From Streptomyces sp. NRRL S-455 (GTDB lineage Bacteria; Actinomycetota; Actinomycetes; Streptomycetales; Streptomycetaceae): a DNA stretch of 64,000 nucleotides. Position 1 is the first letter of the stretch. The number at the start of each line of letters is the position of its first letter. The notes under the pieces are model-generated. The model was given only the letters and a program-made list of their open reading frames with translations, was not told where the DNA came from and made no database searches. Below are positions 54,400 to 62,716 of the stretch, in pieces. The stretch covers positions 112,741 through 176,740 of the forward strand of contig NZ_JOCT01000008.1 in NCBI RefSeq assembly GCF_000717875.1. The letters run 5' to 3'. A program made the translations under genes and the position numbers.

Positions 54400-55293
54400 C
54401 TACGCGGCGACCGGTGTGTAGTGCGAGGCGTCGCCCTCGATGACGTAGCTCTCCTTGCCCTCGATCCCGACGGGGATGTCCCCGGCGACCGTGACCCGGT
54501 GCAGGCGGCGCGGCCGGCCGTCGTAGTTGTCGACGGCGTAGTGCTGGGTGATGCGGTTGTCGAACAGCACGAGCTGGTTCGGCGACCAGCGGTGGCGCAG
54601 GACGTTCTCCGGCCGGGTGACGTACGCCTGGAGCAGGTCGAGGACCTTGCGGGACTCGCCCGCCGACAGGCCCACGATCCGCTGGGCGAAGCCGCCGATG
54701 AACAGCCCGCGTTCTTCGGTCAGCGGGTGGACGCGGACCACCGGGTGGACCGTGCGGTACTTGATCGACGTGAACTGGGCGCGCCGGGCGGCCTGTTCCT
54801 CGTCGACGGCCTCCTCCGGAACGGCGTAGTCGTAGTCATTGGTGTGCTCGGCCCACAGCGTGTCGGCGAGATTCCGCAGCGAGTCGGGCAGGTTCCGGTA
54901 GGCGGCGGCCGAGCTGGCGATCAGCGTCTCGCCGCCGTAGGGCGGGACCGTGATGCTGCGCAGGCTGGTGGCCTGCGGCGGGTTGAGGACGAAGGTGACG
55001 TCGGTGTGCCAGTGGTTGGCGGCCCGGCCGCCCTCGCTGTCGACGGGCAGCACGTTCGGGGCGCCGTCGACGGCGGACACCGTGGGGTGGGCGGTCGTGA
55101 TGTCGCCGAAGTGGCGGACGAAGGCCTGCTGACCCGCGTCGTCCAGGCCCGCCGCGTCGAAGACGAGGGCCTTGTGGGCGTTGAGCGCCTCCCGCAGGGC
55201 GGCGTAGGTCTCCTCGTCGAGGGGCCGGGTGATGTCGACGCCCTCGACGCGGGCGCCGATGTTCGCGGTGATCTTGTGGATCTCGATGGTCAT
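54400..55293 (-). CDS. TauD/TfdA-family dioxygenase
   Basis: A 297-residue Fe(II)/2-oxoglutarate dioxygenase that would release sulfite or sulfate from a sulfonate or alkyl sulfate. The facial triad is H96, D98 (HWHTD) and H251 (ITQHYAVDNY); R266 (RRLHRVTV) should bind 2-oxoglutarate. The nearest types are taurine and alkylsulfatase dioxygenases; substrate is inferred from neighbours. It is the last gene of the five-gene sulfur operon, 18 bases after the monooxygenase. Confidence 0.9.
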   Translation of the reverse strand: MTIEIHKITANIGARVEGVDITRPLDEETYAALREALNAHKALVFDAAGLDDAGQQAFVRHFGDITTAHPTVSAVDGAPNVLPVDSEGGRAANHWHTDVTFVLNPPQATSLRSITVPPYGGETLIASSAAAYRNLPDSLRNLADTLWAEHTNDYDYAVPEEAVDEEQAARRAQFTSIKYRTVHPVVRVHPLTEERGLFIGGFAQRIVGLSAGESRKVLDLLQAYVTRPENVLRHRWSPNQLVLFDNRITQHYAVDNYDGRPRRLHRVTVAGDIPVGIEGKESYVIEGDASHYTPVAA

Positions 55294-55311
55294 GGCGGGG
55301 TTCCTTCCGGA

Positions 55312-56655
55312 TCAGACGAGCGCGGGGGCGATGACGTGCTGGTTGGCGGGGCGGGGGAGGCCGTACCGCTCCCGCAGGGTGCGGCGGGGACCGCCGTACT
55401 CGGTGCGGAGCAGGCCGCGGGCGCGCAGGACCGGGACGACGTGGTCGACGAAGGCCTCCAGGCCGGAGGGCAGCACCGCGGGCATGATGTTGAAGCCGTC
55501 GGCGGCGCCCGACTCGAACCAGAGCTGGATCGTGTCGGCGACCTGCTCGGGCGTCCCGGCGAAGGTGAGGTGCCCGCGCCCGCCGCCGAGCCGCCCGATG
55601 AGCTGCCGCACGGTGAGCCGCTCGCGCCGGGCCAGCTCGACGACGAGCGTGTAGCGGCTCTTGGCGCCCTCGATGGCGCTCTCCGGCGGCAGGTCGGAGG
55701 GGAGCGGGCCGTCCAGGTCCAGGCTGCCGGGGGCGAGCTGCAGGAGCCGCTCCAGGCGGTCCACGCCGTGCGTGTGCACGATGTGTTCCTCCAGGACCCG
55801 CTCGTTCGCGAGCGCCTCGGCCTCGGTCGAGCCGATCACCGGGACGATGCCGGGCAGTACCTTGATGTGGTCGGCGTCGCGGCCGGCGGCGACCGTCCGG
55901 GACTTGAGGTCGGCGTAGAAGGCCCGCGCGTCCTCGACGGTCTGCTGGGCCGTGAACACCGCCTCCGCGTACCGGGCGGCGAACCGCTTGCCGTCCTCCG
56001 AGGAGCCCGCCTGCACCAGCAGGGGGTAACCCTGTGGTGTACGGGGCACGTTGAGCGCCCCTTCGACGCTGAAGAAACGCCCCCGGTGCCGCGGCGGGTG
56101 GATCTTCGCGTCGTCGCCCCACACGCCCGCCGCCTTGTCGGCGACGATCGTGTCGTCCTCCCAGCTGTCCCACAGCTTCAGCGCCACGTCGAGGAACTCG
56201 GCGGCCCGCGCGTACCGTTCGGCGTGCGCCGGCTCCGCGTCCAGACCGAAGTTGCGGGCGGCCTCGGCACCGGCGGTGGTGACGATGTTCCAGCCCGCCC
56301 GGCCACCGCTGATGTGGTCCAGCGTGGCGAACTTGCGGGCCAGGTTGTACGGCGAGTTGTACGAGGTGGAGGCCGTGGCGATCAGGCCGATGTGCTCGGT
56401 GGCCGTCGCCAGCGCGGTCAGCAGCGTGATCGGTTCCAGCGCCCCGGCGGGCCGCTGCGCCACACTGCTCCACAGCTGCGGGCCGTCGGCGAGGAACAGC
56501 GAGTCGAAGGTGCCGCGCTCGGCGATCCGCGCGAGCCGCACGTAGTGCGCCAGGTCCACGTGCGCGTAGGGGTCGCTCTCCGGCAGCCGCCAGGATGCCT
56601 CGTGGTGGCCGGTGTTCATCAGGAACGCGTTGAGATGCAGCTGTCCGCGGGTCAT
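55312..56655 (-). CDS. LLM flavin monooxygenase (NtaA/SnaA/DszA type)
   Basis: A 447-residue FMNH2-dependent monooxygenase. It has LHLNAFLMNTGHHEASWR at the start, TLDHISGGRAGWNIVTT, and PLLVQAGSSEDGKRFAARYAEAVFT, which are DszA-group landmarks. Such enzymes open or desulfurise sulfones and related compounds with reduced flavin from a separate reductase; no reductase gene is in this operon. ATG at 56655 overlaps the ATPase stop (ATGA). Confidence 0.88.
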   Translation of the reverse strand: MTRGQLHLNAFLMNTGHHEASWRLPESDPYAHVDLAHYVRLARIAERGTFDSLFLADGPQLWSSVAQRPAGALEPITLLTALATATEHIGLIATASTSYNSPYNLARKFATLDHISGGRAGWNIVTTAGAEAARNFGLDAEPAHAERYARAAEFLDVALKLWDSWEDDTIVADKAAGVWGDDAKIHPPRHRGRFFSVEGALNVPRTPQGYPLLVQAGSSEDGKRFAARYAEAVFTAQQTVEDARAFYADLKSRTVAAGRDADHIKVLPGIVPVIGSTEAEALANERVLEEHIVHTHGVDRLERLLQLAPGSLDLDGPLPSDLPPESAIEGAKSRYTLVVELARRERLTVRQLIGRLGGGRGHLTFAGTPEQVADTIQLWFESGAADGFNIMPAVLPSGLEAFVDHVVPVLRARGLLRTEYGGPRRTLRERYGLPRPANQHVIAPALV

Positions 56656-57386
56656 CGATGGTCCTCCGTGACACCGAGCGCGGCCAGCAGCCGCTCCCGG
56701 TACTCGCCGAGCAGGGGGTCGCGGTACGACCGCGGGTGCGCGCGGTCGATGGTGAGGTCGAGGCCGATCCGGCCCTGGTCGAGGACGAGCACCCGGTCGG
56801 CGAGCACGATCGCCTCGTCCACGTCGTGGGTGACCAGCAGCACCGAGGGCCGGTGGCGCTCCCACAGCTCCCGCAGCAGGCCGTGCATCCGGATCCGGGT
56901 GAGCGCGTCCAGCGCCCCGAACGGCTCGTCGGCGAGCAGCAGTTCCGGCTCCTGTACGAGGGACCGGGCCAGGGCGGCGCGCTGGGCCTCCCCGCCGGAC
57001 AGCTGGCCCGGCCAGGCCCGCTCACGGCCCTTCAGCCCCACCTCCTCGAGCGCCTCACGGCCCTTGCGTCCGGCGTCCTTGCCCTCCGCGCCGAGGAGCA
57101 CGTTGTCGAGCACCCGCCGCCAGGGCAGCAGCCGGGAGTCCTGGAAGACCACCGACACCCGCTCGGGCGCGGAGAGCTGCCCGCTGCCGCTCACGCCGTG
57201 GTCGAGTCCGGCGATGGCCCGCAGCAGCGTGCTCTTGCCGGAGCCGCTGTGCCCGAGCAGGGCCGTGAGCTGCCCGGCGGGCAGGTCGAGGTCGATGCCG
57301 TCGAGGACCGTGCGCCCCTCGAACGACCGGGTCAGGCCTCGCAGCTGGACGGCGGGGCGGGTCAGCTGCTCAGTGTGCGGCGCCAT
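56652..57386 (-). CDS. ssuB: ABC transporter ATPase, sulfonate type
   Basis: A 244-residue ATPase: Walker A GHSGSGKST, Q-loop VVFQDSRLLPW, signature LSGGEAQR, Walker B LLLADEPFGALD, switch LVTHDVDEA. The QDSRLLPW form is the SsuB/TauB hallmark. It overlaps the permease end by 25 bases and the monooxygenase start by four. It powers uptake of an organosulfur compound. Confidence 0.88.
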   Translation of the reverse strand: MAPHTEQLTRPAVQLRGLTRSFEGRTVLDGIDLDLPAGQLTALLGHSGSGKSTLLRAIAGLDHGVSGSGQLSAPERVSVVFQDSRLLPWRRVLDNVLLGAEGKDAGRKGREALEEVGLKGRERAWPGQLSGGEAQRAALARSLVQEPELLLADEPFGALDALTRIRMHGLLRELWERHRPSVLLVTHDVDEAIVLADRVLVLDQGRIGLDLTIDRAHPRSYRDPLLGEYRERLLAALGVTEDHR

Positions 57387-58222
57387 GACAGCACCCTCCG
57401 TTCGATCAGACGGACCGTGCTGTCGGAGATCAGGCCGAAGATGCCGTAGACGACCAGGCCGACGAGGATGACGTCCGTCTGGCCGTAGTTCTGCGCCTGG
57501 AACATCATGTAGCCGAGCCCGCTGGTGGCGTTGATCTGCTCCAGCACCACCAGGCCCAGCCAGGACCCGGTCACGCCGAGCCGCAGCCCGACGAAGAAGC
57601 CGGGCAGGGCACCGGGGACGACGACCTGCCGGATGAACCGGAACTTCGACAGTCCCTGCACCTCGGCCAGTTCGACGAAACGGCTGTCGATGCCGGACAG
57701 CGCGGCGTGCGTGTTGAGGTAGACCGGGATGTAGACGACGATCGCGATGATGGCGATCTTGAAGGTCTCGCCGATGCCCAGCCAGAGGATGAACAGCGGG
57801 ATCAGACCCAGGGTGGGGATGGCCCGGTTGAGGTTGACCGTCCCGTCGATCAGCGCCTCGCCGGTCCGGGTGAGCCCGGACGCCAGCGCCAGCAGGATGC
57901 CCACGGTCAGGCCGATCGCGAAGCCGCCGGCCGCACGCTGCAACGAGGTCAGGATGTCGTCCGGCAGCGTGCCCTCGGTCCACAGGCGGGTGCCCGTCTC
58001 CAGCACCGTCCAGGGGGCCGGGATCGCGCCCGTGTCGAGCAGTCCGGCGGCGGAGGCGACGACCCACAGCGCGAGGACGACGGCGGGCCCGATGAGCCGG
58101 GTGGCGGGCAGCCGCCGGCCGGGGGCCAGCCGCCGGCGCCTGCGCACCTGAGGTGCCTCCTCCACCGGTGCGAGGGGTGCGGCGGGGGTCGTGTTCGCGG
58201 TGGTGGTCGTGGTCGTGGTCAC
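57362..58222 (-). CDS. ssuC: ABC transporter permease, sulfonate type
   Basis: A 286-residue membrane subunit with a Thr-rich and basic cytoplasmic start, then six helices. The EAA-like loop is ELAEVQGLSKFRFIRQVVVPGALPG. GTG 58222 is favoured, eight bases after GGAGG; GTG 58231, overlapping the binding-protein stop as GTGA, would add three residues and lies directly on the ribosome site. Confidence 0.88.
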   Translation of the reverse strand: MTTTTTTTANTTPAAPLAPVEEAPQVRRRRRLAPGRRLPATRLIGPAVVLALWVVASAAGLLDTGAIPAPWTVLETGTRLWTEGTLPDDILTSLQRAAGGFAIGLTVGILLALASGLTRTGEALIDGTVNLNRAIPTLGLIPLFILWLGIGETFKIAIIAIVVYIPVYLNTHAALSGIDSRFVELAEVQGLSKFRFIRQVVVPGALPGFFVGLRLGVTGSWLGLVVLEQINATSGLGYMMFQAQNYGQTDVILVGLVVYGIFGLISDSTVRLIERRVLSWRRTLSS

Positions 58223-58227
58223 GGCGG

Positions 58228-59286
58228 TCACCTCCGGTACTCCGCTGGTACGGCCTTCGCCGCGAGGGACTCGAATCGGTGGTCGAAGAGCTCGGACACG
58301 TCGAACTTCTTCACGAAGCCGCCCTCCGCGAGCAGATCGGCGGTCTCCTGCTCCCACTCGATCGCCTCGTCCCAGCGCGGCGGGAACAGCGGCTTGTTGG
58401 CCAGCGCGGTGACCGCCTTCGCCTGGGCGAGGGTCAGGTTCTGCGTCCCGACGTAGAACCGCTCGTTCCACTCGTCGGGGTGCTCGTACGTCCACACCTG
58501 GCTCTTCGCCCAGTACGGGATGTACGCGGCGACGGCGGCGGCCTTCGCCTCGTCGTTCAGCACCGAGACCGGCGCCCACAGCAGGTTGAGCAGGTCCACC
58601 ACGTCCGTCCTGATGGTGCGGGCGGACTGGTACTTCGTCAGGTAGGCGGGTGCCTGGGTGTTGGCGAGCGGCGCGATGTCCACCTGCCCGGACTGCAGGG
58701 CGGTGAGGAACTGGTTGCTGGTCAGCGGCACCAGCTCCACGTCGTCGTAGGCCAGCCCGGCCTTCTTCAGGGCCCGGAGCAGGACGACGCCCTGGGCCTG
58801 GCCCTGGGAGAAGGCCAGCCGCCTGCCCTTGAAGTCGGCGACCGCGCGGATGTCGCTGCCGGGCTTGGTGGCGAAGAGGTAGTTGGGCTTGCGGGTGATG
58901 TTGATCGCGACGATCTTCGCGTCGAAGCCCTGGTAGTACGCCTGGATCGGCGGGATGCCCGCGTTGTTGGCGACCTCCAGCGACTTGGCGCGGAAGGCGT
59001 TGATGACATCGGGGCCCGCGCCGATGTTCAGCCAGTTGGACACCTTGAACGGCAGGTCGCGGAAGCCGGCCAGCTTGAACTGGAGTTCCTGCGCGCCCTG
59101 GTACGAGGCGATCTTCAGGCTCGTACCGGCGGGCACCTTGGTGGCCAGGGGGGCGTCGGAGGCCGTCTCGCCGGCCGCGGCGCTGCTGTCCGCGCAGCCG
59201 CTCAGCCCGGCTGCCGCGGCCGTCACGCCGAGCAGTGAGGTCAGGAACAGACGCCGGTCGAAACCGGAAACGGGGGGCGAGGGCAT
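58228..59286 (-). CDS. ssuA: Organosulfur-binding lipoprotein (SsuA/NMT1-like)
   Basis: A 352-residue binding protein. The signal has twin Arg (FDRRLFLTSLLG) and a lipobox LSGC, so it is probably a Tat-exported lipoprotein. LKIASYQGAQELQFKLAG and ADFKGRRLAFSQGQAQGVVLLRAL fit the NMT1/OMS family that binds aliphatic sulfonates, taurine or related compounds. ATG at 59286 follows AGGGAG. It is the first structural gene of the sulfur operon; a leader peptide and hairpin lie upstream. Confidence 0.85.
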   Translation of the reverse strand: MPSPPVSGFDRRLFLTSLLGVTAAAAGLSGCADSSAAAGETASDAPLATKVPAGTSLKIASYQGAQELQFKLAGFRDLPFKVSNWLNIGAGPDVINAFRAKSLEVANNAGIPPIQAYYQGFDAKIVAINITRKPNYLFATKPGSDIRAVADFKGRRLAFSQGQAQGVVLLRALKKAGLAYDDVELVPLTSNQFLTALQSGQVDIAPLANTQAPAYLTKYQSARTIRTDVVDLLNLLWAPVSVLNDEAKAAAVAAYIPYWAKSQVWTYEHPDEWNERFYVGTQNLTLAQAKAVTALANKPLFPPRWDEAIEWEQETADLLAEGGFVKKFDVSELFDHRFESLAAKAVPAEYRR

Positions 59287-59325
59287 GGGAGGACTCCCTG
59301 GGTATGGAAGAGGGCACAGCACACG

Positions 59326-59360
59326 GAATTCCGGCCCGGAGAAAGCCGGGCAGGGAATTC
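59326..59360 (-). promoter_or_regulatory. Strong hairpin between leader peptide and ssuA
   Basis: Outer stem GAATTCC with GGAATTC and inner stem GCCCGG with CCGGGC around a 6-base loop. It lies 40 bases upstream of the ssuA start and could be an attenuator switched by leader-peptide translation. Confidence 0.6.
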
Positions 59361-59425
59361 ACGCGAATTTCACAAAGGAAGGAGAAAGCGCTCCGTGACC
59401 GGGGCGCCGGGGGCGCGTCAACGGG

Positions 59426-59464
59426 TCAGCAACAGAGGGTGCGACAGCTCGTGAGCGGGCTCAT
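59426..59464 (-). CDS. Cys-rich leader peptide
   Basis: A 12-residue frame, MSPLTSCRTLCC then TGA, with three Cys, two of them the last codons. Short peptides ending in Cys codons control sulfur genes in actinobacteria by sensing charged Cys-tRNA. The position before a sulfonate operon and the hairpin that follows fit this. Confidence 0.6.
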   Translation of the reverse strand: MSPLTSCRTLCC

Positions 59465-59467
59465 GAA

Positions 59468-59501
59468 CAGGATGTTCCTGGCCGGCTGCCCGACCTGTCA
59501 A
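59468..59501 (-). promoter_or_regulatory. Promoter and operator of the sulfur operon
   Basis: A perfect TTGACA (59501-59496) is followed after 18 bases by GAACAT (59477-59472), just before the leader ATG. The -10 is covered by an inverted repeat CAGGA-TGT-TCCTG (59468-59480), so a repressor could sit on it. The transcript would be almost leaderless. Confidence 0.55.
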
Positions 59502-59518
59502 CATTCCGAGTTTCTGAA

Positions 59519-60718
59519 TTAAATCGCCTCAGGTGACGCGGCCAGTGGATCCCGATAGACAACGTCCAGTGCCACCGAACCCGCCGCTACGGCCAGTACG
59601 GAATCCGGGAAACTGATCGGTGAGACGGTCTCCGCGCGGCCCGGCCCGACCTCTTCCCGCAGCGCGGCCAGACAGTCCGCGCGGTGCCTGATTCCGACCT
59701 CCGTCACGACCACCTGCTCGGGGTTGAGCACGTCGAGCAGCAGCCCCACCGCACGCCCCACCCGGCGCGACCGCTCCCGCAGCAGCCGTACCGCGACCGG
59801 GTCACCGGCCGCGGCGGCACCGACCACGTGCATCGGGTTCGTCCCGTCGGTGATCCCCGCCTCGCGGGCCCGCCGGCACAGGGTCAGCTCGCTCAACTCG
59901 GCCTGGAGGCAGCCGACGCGGCCGCAGTCGCAGGGTTCCGTGCCGCCCGGCACCGGCAGATGGGCGATGGCCCCGGCCTGGGAGCGCGGCCCGTGGTGCA
60001 CCACGTCGTTGGTGCTGAACGCCGCGTCGACCACGTTGCCCGCGAACAGGTGCAGCAGGCTGCGACTGCCCCGTGCCTGCCCGAACAGCCGCTCCGCGTT
60101 GACCAACGACCGTGCGTGTCCGTCCACATGGACCGGCAGACCGGTGCGCGCGCCGAGCACCTCCCGCACCGGCACCTCGCGCCAGCCCAGCAGCGGATGC
60201 TCCACGACGGTGCCCGAGTCCCGGTCCACCCAGCCGCCCGCCGCGAATCCGACGCCAAGCGGCCGGCTGCCGGGAGCGGCGGCGAGCAGCGCGGCCAGCC
60301 CGTCGGCGGCCCGGGCCAGCACCAGTGCGGGGTCGGTGCGTTCGTGCTCCGTCTCGCGCCGGGCCACCACGCGCCCCCGCAGATCCAGCAGCGCGACCGT
60401 GGTGTGCGGCACCGCCACGTGCACCCCGCCCACCACGAACCGGGAGTCGTCCAAATCCACCGGCAGGTGCGGCCGCCCCACACCTTTGGAGCGCCGCGGC
60501 ACGGCCGACTCACGGATGAGGCCCAACTCCGCGAACCGGGCGCAGTAGTCGGTCACCGACGCCGGGGACAGGCCGGTCAGCCGGGCGATGGTGCTGCGCG
60601 CGACCGGCCCGTGCTCCAGGACGGACCGCAGGACGACGCTCGCGCTGGTACGGCGCCGGTCGCTGTCGGCGACACGGGGGATGGGGGAGGTCAGAAGGGG
60701 AGCCGCGGTACGAGGCAT
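59519..60718 (-). CDS. ROK-family transcriptional regulator
   Basis: A 399-residue regulator with an N-terminal winged helix (VLRSVLEHGPVARSTIARLTGLSPASVTDYCARFAELGLI in outline) and a ROK sugar-kinase-like domain. The zinc motif is CDCGRVGCLQAE. The ATP-site region (VGFAAGGWVD) and HVDGHA are altered relative to active kinases, so it is probably a sensor only. Its ligand could be a sugar or a sulfur-related compound; its position beside the sulfur operon suggests control of it. ATG at 60718; no strong ribosome site. Confidence 0.85.
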   Translation of the reverse strand: MPRTAAPLLTSPIPRVADSDRRRTSASVVLRSVLEHGPVARSTIARLTGLSPASVTDYCARFAELGLIRESAVPRRSKGVGRPHLPVDLDDSRFVVGGVHVAVPHTTVALLDLRGRVVARRETEHERTDPALVLARAADGLAALLAAAPGSRPLGVGFAAGGWVDRDSGTVVEHPLLGWREVPVREVLGARTGLPVHVDGHARSLVNAERLFGQARGSRSLLHLFAGNVVDAAFSTNDVVHHGPRSQAGAIAHLPVPGGTEPCDCGRVGCLQAELSELTLCRRAREAGITDGTNPMHVVGAAAAGDPVAVRLLRERSRRVGRAVGLLLDVLNPEQVVVTEVGIRHRADCLAALREEVGPGRAETVSPISFPDSVLAVAAGSVALDVVYRDPLAASPEAI

Positions 60719-60788
60719 GGGAATCTTTCTGGGGCCGGTCCGACACTGCGCCGTCTCGATCGGCGAGCCGGATCCGCTCCGCCCCGCC

Positions 60789-60875
60789 TCACACCGGGCG
60801 GCGACAGGTGGCCGTGCCCTGGCGTCGCAGGTCGACGTAGCGACGCTGCGAGAAGTACCGGGCCTGGGCAACCAT
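60789..60875 (-). CDS. Putative actinobacterial leader peptide before the ROK gene
   Basis: A 28-residue frame with QRRYVDLRRQGTATCRR near its end. It fits the R-x-[VI]-D-L-x-R...CR pattern of short Streptomyces leader peptides found before sulfur and sulfonate genes. A TAGCGT hexamer lies about 10 bases before its ATG, so it may be leaderless. The surrounding 60719-61167 holds no other gene I can support. Confidence 0.55.
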   Translation of the reverse strand: MVAQARYFSQRRYVDLRRQGTATCRRPV

Positions 60876-61167
60876 GTCGTCGACGCTAGCAAAGCGGCCC
60901 GCGGCCGGACAGACGGCGACCGACGGGCGAGACGGGAGCCCCGGCGCTTTGGCGGAAACCTACAGACGCCCTTCGACCCGGTTCCGGTGTCGCGCACCAC
61001 CTCATCACCGTGACCGGCATCACCTCGTACTCGGTGTAACCCGCACCCTTTGTGTGAAGCCGACCAAGCGCCGGTTCGCGCCTTTGTCGACCAGTGACGG
61101 TGATCGGGGTGAGCACGCTGGGATAGCGTCACGATGTCCCGCCCACCCTCACCCTCGCGGAGTCCCC

Positions 61168-61749
61168 ATGAGCACCGCCGCCGCCACACCCGTACGCACC
61201 GGACAGGTCCTCGCCGACCTGCTCCCTGCCTCCCGTGTCAGGGACGCGGCCCTCGTGCTCGGCGGCGCCGCGCTCACCGGCCTCGCCGCCCAGATCTCGG
61301 TGCCCGTCCCGGGCTCCCCGGTGCCGGTGACCGGCCAGACCTTCGCCGCGCTGCTCGTCGGCACCTCCCTCGGTGCCGGCCGCGGATTCCTCGCACTCGC
61401 GCTGTACGCCGTGGCGGGCATCGCCGGTGTGCCGTGGTTCGCGAGCGGCACCTCCGGTGTCGCCCCCTCCTTCGGCTACATCCTCGGCATGATCCTCGCC
61501 TCGGCCGCCGTGGGCGCCCTGGCCCGCCGCGGCGCCGACCGCTCGATGCTGCGCATGGCGGGCGCCATGCTGGTGGGCGAGGCGATCATCTACGCCGTCG
61601 GTGTGCCCTACCTGGCCCTCGCCACCGGCATGTCCGCCACCGCCGCGATCGCGGCCGGCCTCACGCCGTTCCTCGTCGGTGACGCGCTGAAGGCGGCGCT
61701 GGCGATGGGTGCGCTGCCGACGGCCTGGAAGTTCGCCAACAAGAGCTGA
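61168..61749 (+). CDS. bioY: Biotin transporter substrate-binding component
   Basis: A 193-residue membrane protein of the ECF-type S component that captures biotin. It has six helices; VPGSPVPVTGQTFAALLVGTSLG is the BioY signature, and FGYILGMILA and GVPYLAL follow. Some BioY proteins work alone, others with a shared ECF module; no ecfA/T genes are next to it. ATG at 61168. A strong terminator follows. Confidence 0.92.
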   Translation: MSTAAATPVRTGQVLADLLPASRVRDAALVLGGAALTGLAAQISVPVPGSPVPVTGQTFAALLVGTSLGAGRGFLALALYAVAGIAGVPWFASGTSGVAPSFGYILGMILASAAVGALARRGADRSMLRMAGAMLVGEAIIYAVGVPYLALATGMSATAAIAAGLTPFLVGDALKAALAMGALPTAWKFANKS

Positions 61750-61764
61750 GCTCGCAGACGTTGC

Positions 61765-61807
61765 CGAGAGGCCCGCCGAGGTGTGGTTTCCCCCGGCGGG
61801 CCTCTCG
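61765..61807. terminator. Bidirectional terminator after bioY
   Basis: CGAGAGGCCCGCCG pairs with CGGCGGGCCTCTCG, a 14-bp perfect stem, between converging genes. Confidence 0.85.
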
Positions 61808-61835
61808 CGTGTGCGCAGGGCGTCGAGGGGCCGGT

Positions 61836-62561
61836 TCAGCCCTCCCGCTGCCCCGTCCGCCGCCGCTGCGACCACCACATTCCGGCCACGCCCACCGCGA
61901 GCAGCGACGCTCCGGCCGTGCCCAGCGGCAGCAGATCACGTGCCGGCCCGGTCTTCGGCAGCTCCTTGCCGCCCGGTCCCGCCGGCTTGTTGTCCGTACC
62001 GAGCAGCAGGGGCGTGGCCGGGGCGTCCGGCGACGGGTTGGTGGTGCCGAACGGTACCGGGCCCTGCTGCCAGAACGTCTTCTTCCCGTCGCTCGTCTGG
62101 ACCGGCAGGCAGATCTTTCCGGTCTTTCCCAGGTCGTATGTCGCGTCCACGGCGTACGACTTCGACTTGCCGGCGGCGAGATTGTCGATCGGGCAGGAGA
62201 AACCGCTGTTCGAGCCCTCCGGAAGACTCTTCTCGGGTATCACGGAACAGCCCTCGACGTTCTTGACGACAAGTCCGTCGAATCCGACGACCAGCAGCCT
62301 GATCTTCCCGCTGTCCTTGCTTCCCTCGTTCTTCACCGTGGCGGTAATCGCCGTCTTTTCGGAACCGTTGTCGACCGAGATCTTCTCGGGCAGCAGCGTG
62401 GTGAGCTTCACCCCCGCCGGTGCGTCGTCAACGACCTTTCCCCCCTTGCTGCTCGCAGGCCCTTCGTCCTTCGCGCCGGCGGTGCCGGAAAGGATCAGCA
62501 CCGCTGAGAATGATGCCGCGACCAGTGGTCCCGCGACCATGGCCGTACGACGTGAACTCAT
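61836..62561 (-). CDS. Sortase-anchored (LPXTG) surface protein
   Basis: A 241-residue exported protein. The N-terminal signal (about 1-30, ending SGTAGA) leads to a beta-rich domain with two Cys pairs (GCSVIP, FSCPID, ICLPV). The C-terminus is a sorting signal: ELPKTG, a hydrophobic helix, and a basic QRRR tail. It would be fixed to the cell wall by a class of sortase. Ligand or role is unknown. Confidence 0.88.
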   Translation of the reverse strand: MSSRRTAMVAGPLVAASFSAVLILSGTAGAKDEGPASSKGGKVVDDAPAGVKLTTLLPEKISVDNGSEKTAITATVKNEGSKDSGKIRLLVVGFDGLVVKNVEGCSVIPEKSLPEGSNSGFSCPIDNLAAGKSKSYAVDATYDLGKTGKICLPVQTSDGKKTFWQQGPVPFGTTNPSPDAPATPLLLGTDNKPAGPGGKELPKTGPARDLLPLGTAGASLLAVGVAGMWWSQRRRTGQREG

Positions 62562-62716
62562 GTTCGTCCCCCTTGCGTCCCCCTGGGCTGCGCCTGAATT
62601 CGCAGCACTGAAAGAGGTACCACAAGATTTCCCCGCACTATCCTGGTACGACGCGAAGTGTGACCGTTGTGTTTCACTGGGAGTCGGTCGCGGCGTCGTG
62701 GAGGGGGTGCAGCGGA

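Noticed and set aside
54331..57471. Frame of over 1000 codons on the plus strand opposite the sulfur operon
   Set aside because: Lies opposite five well-supported genes; no family motif and wrong codon bias.
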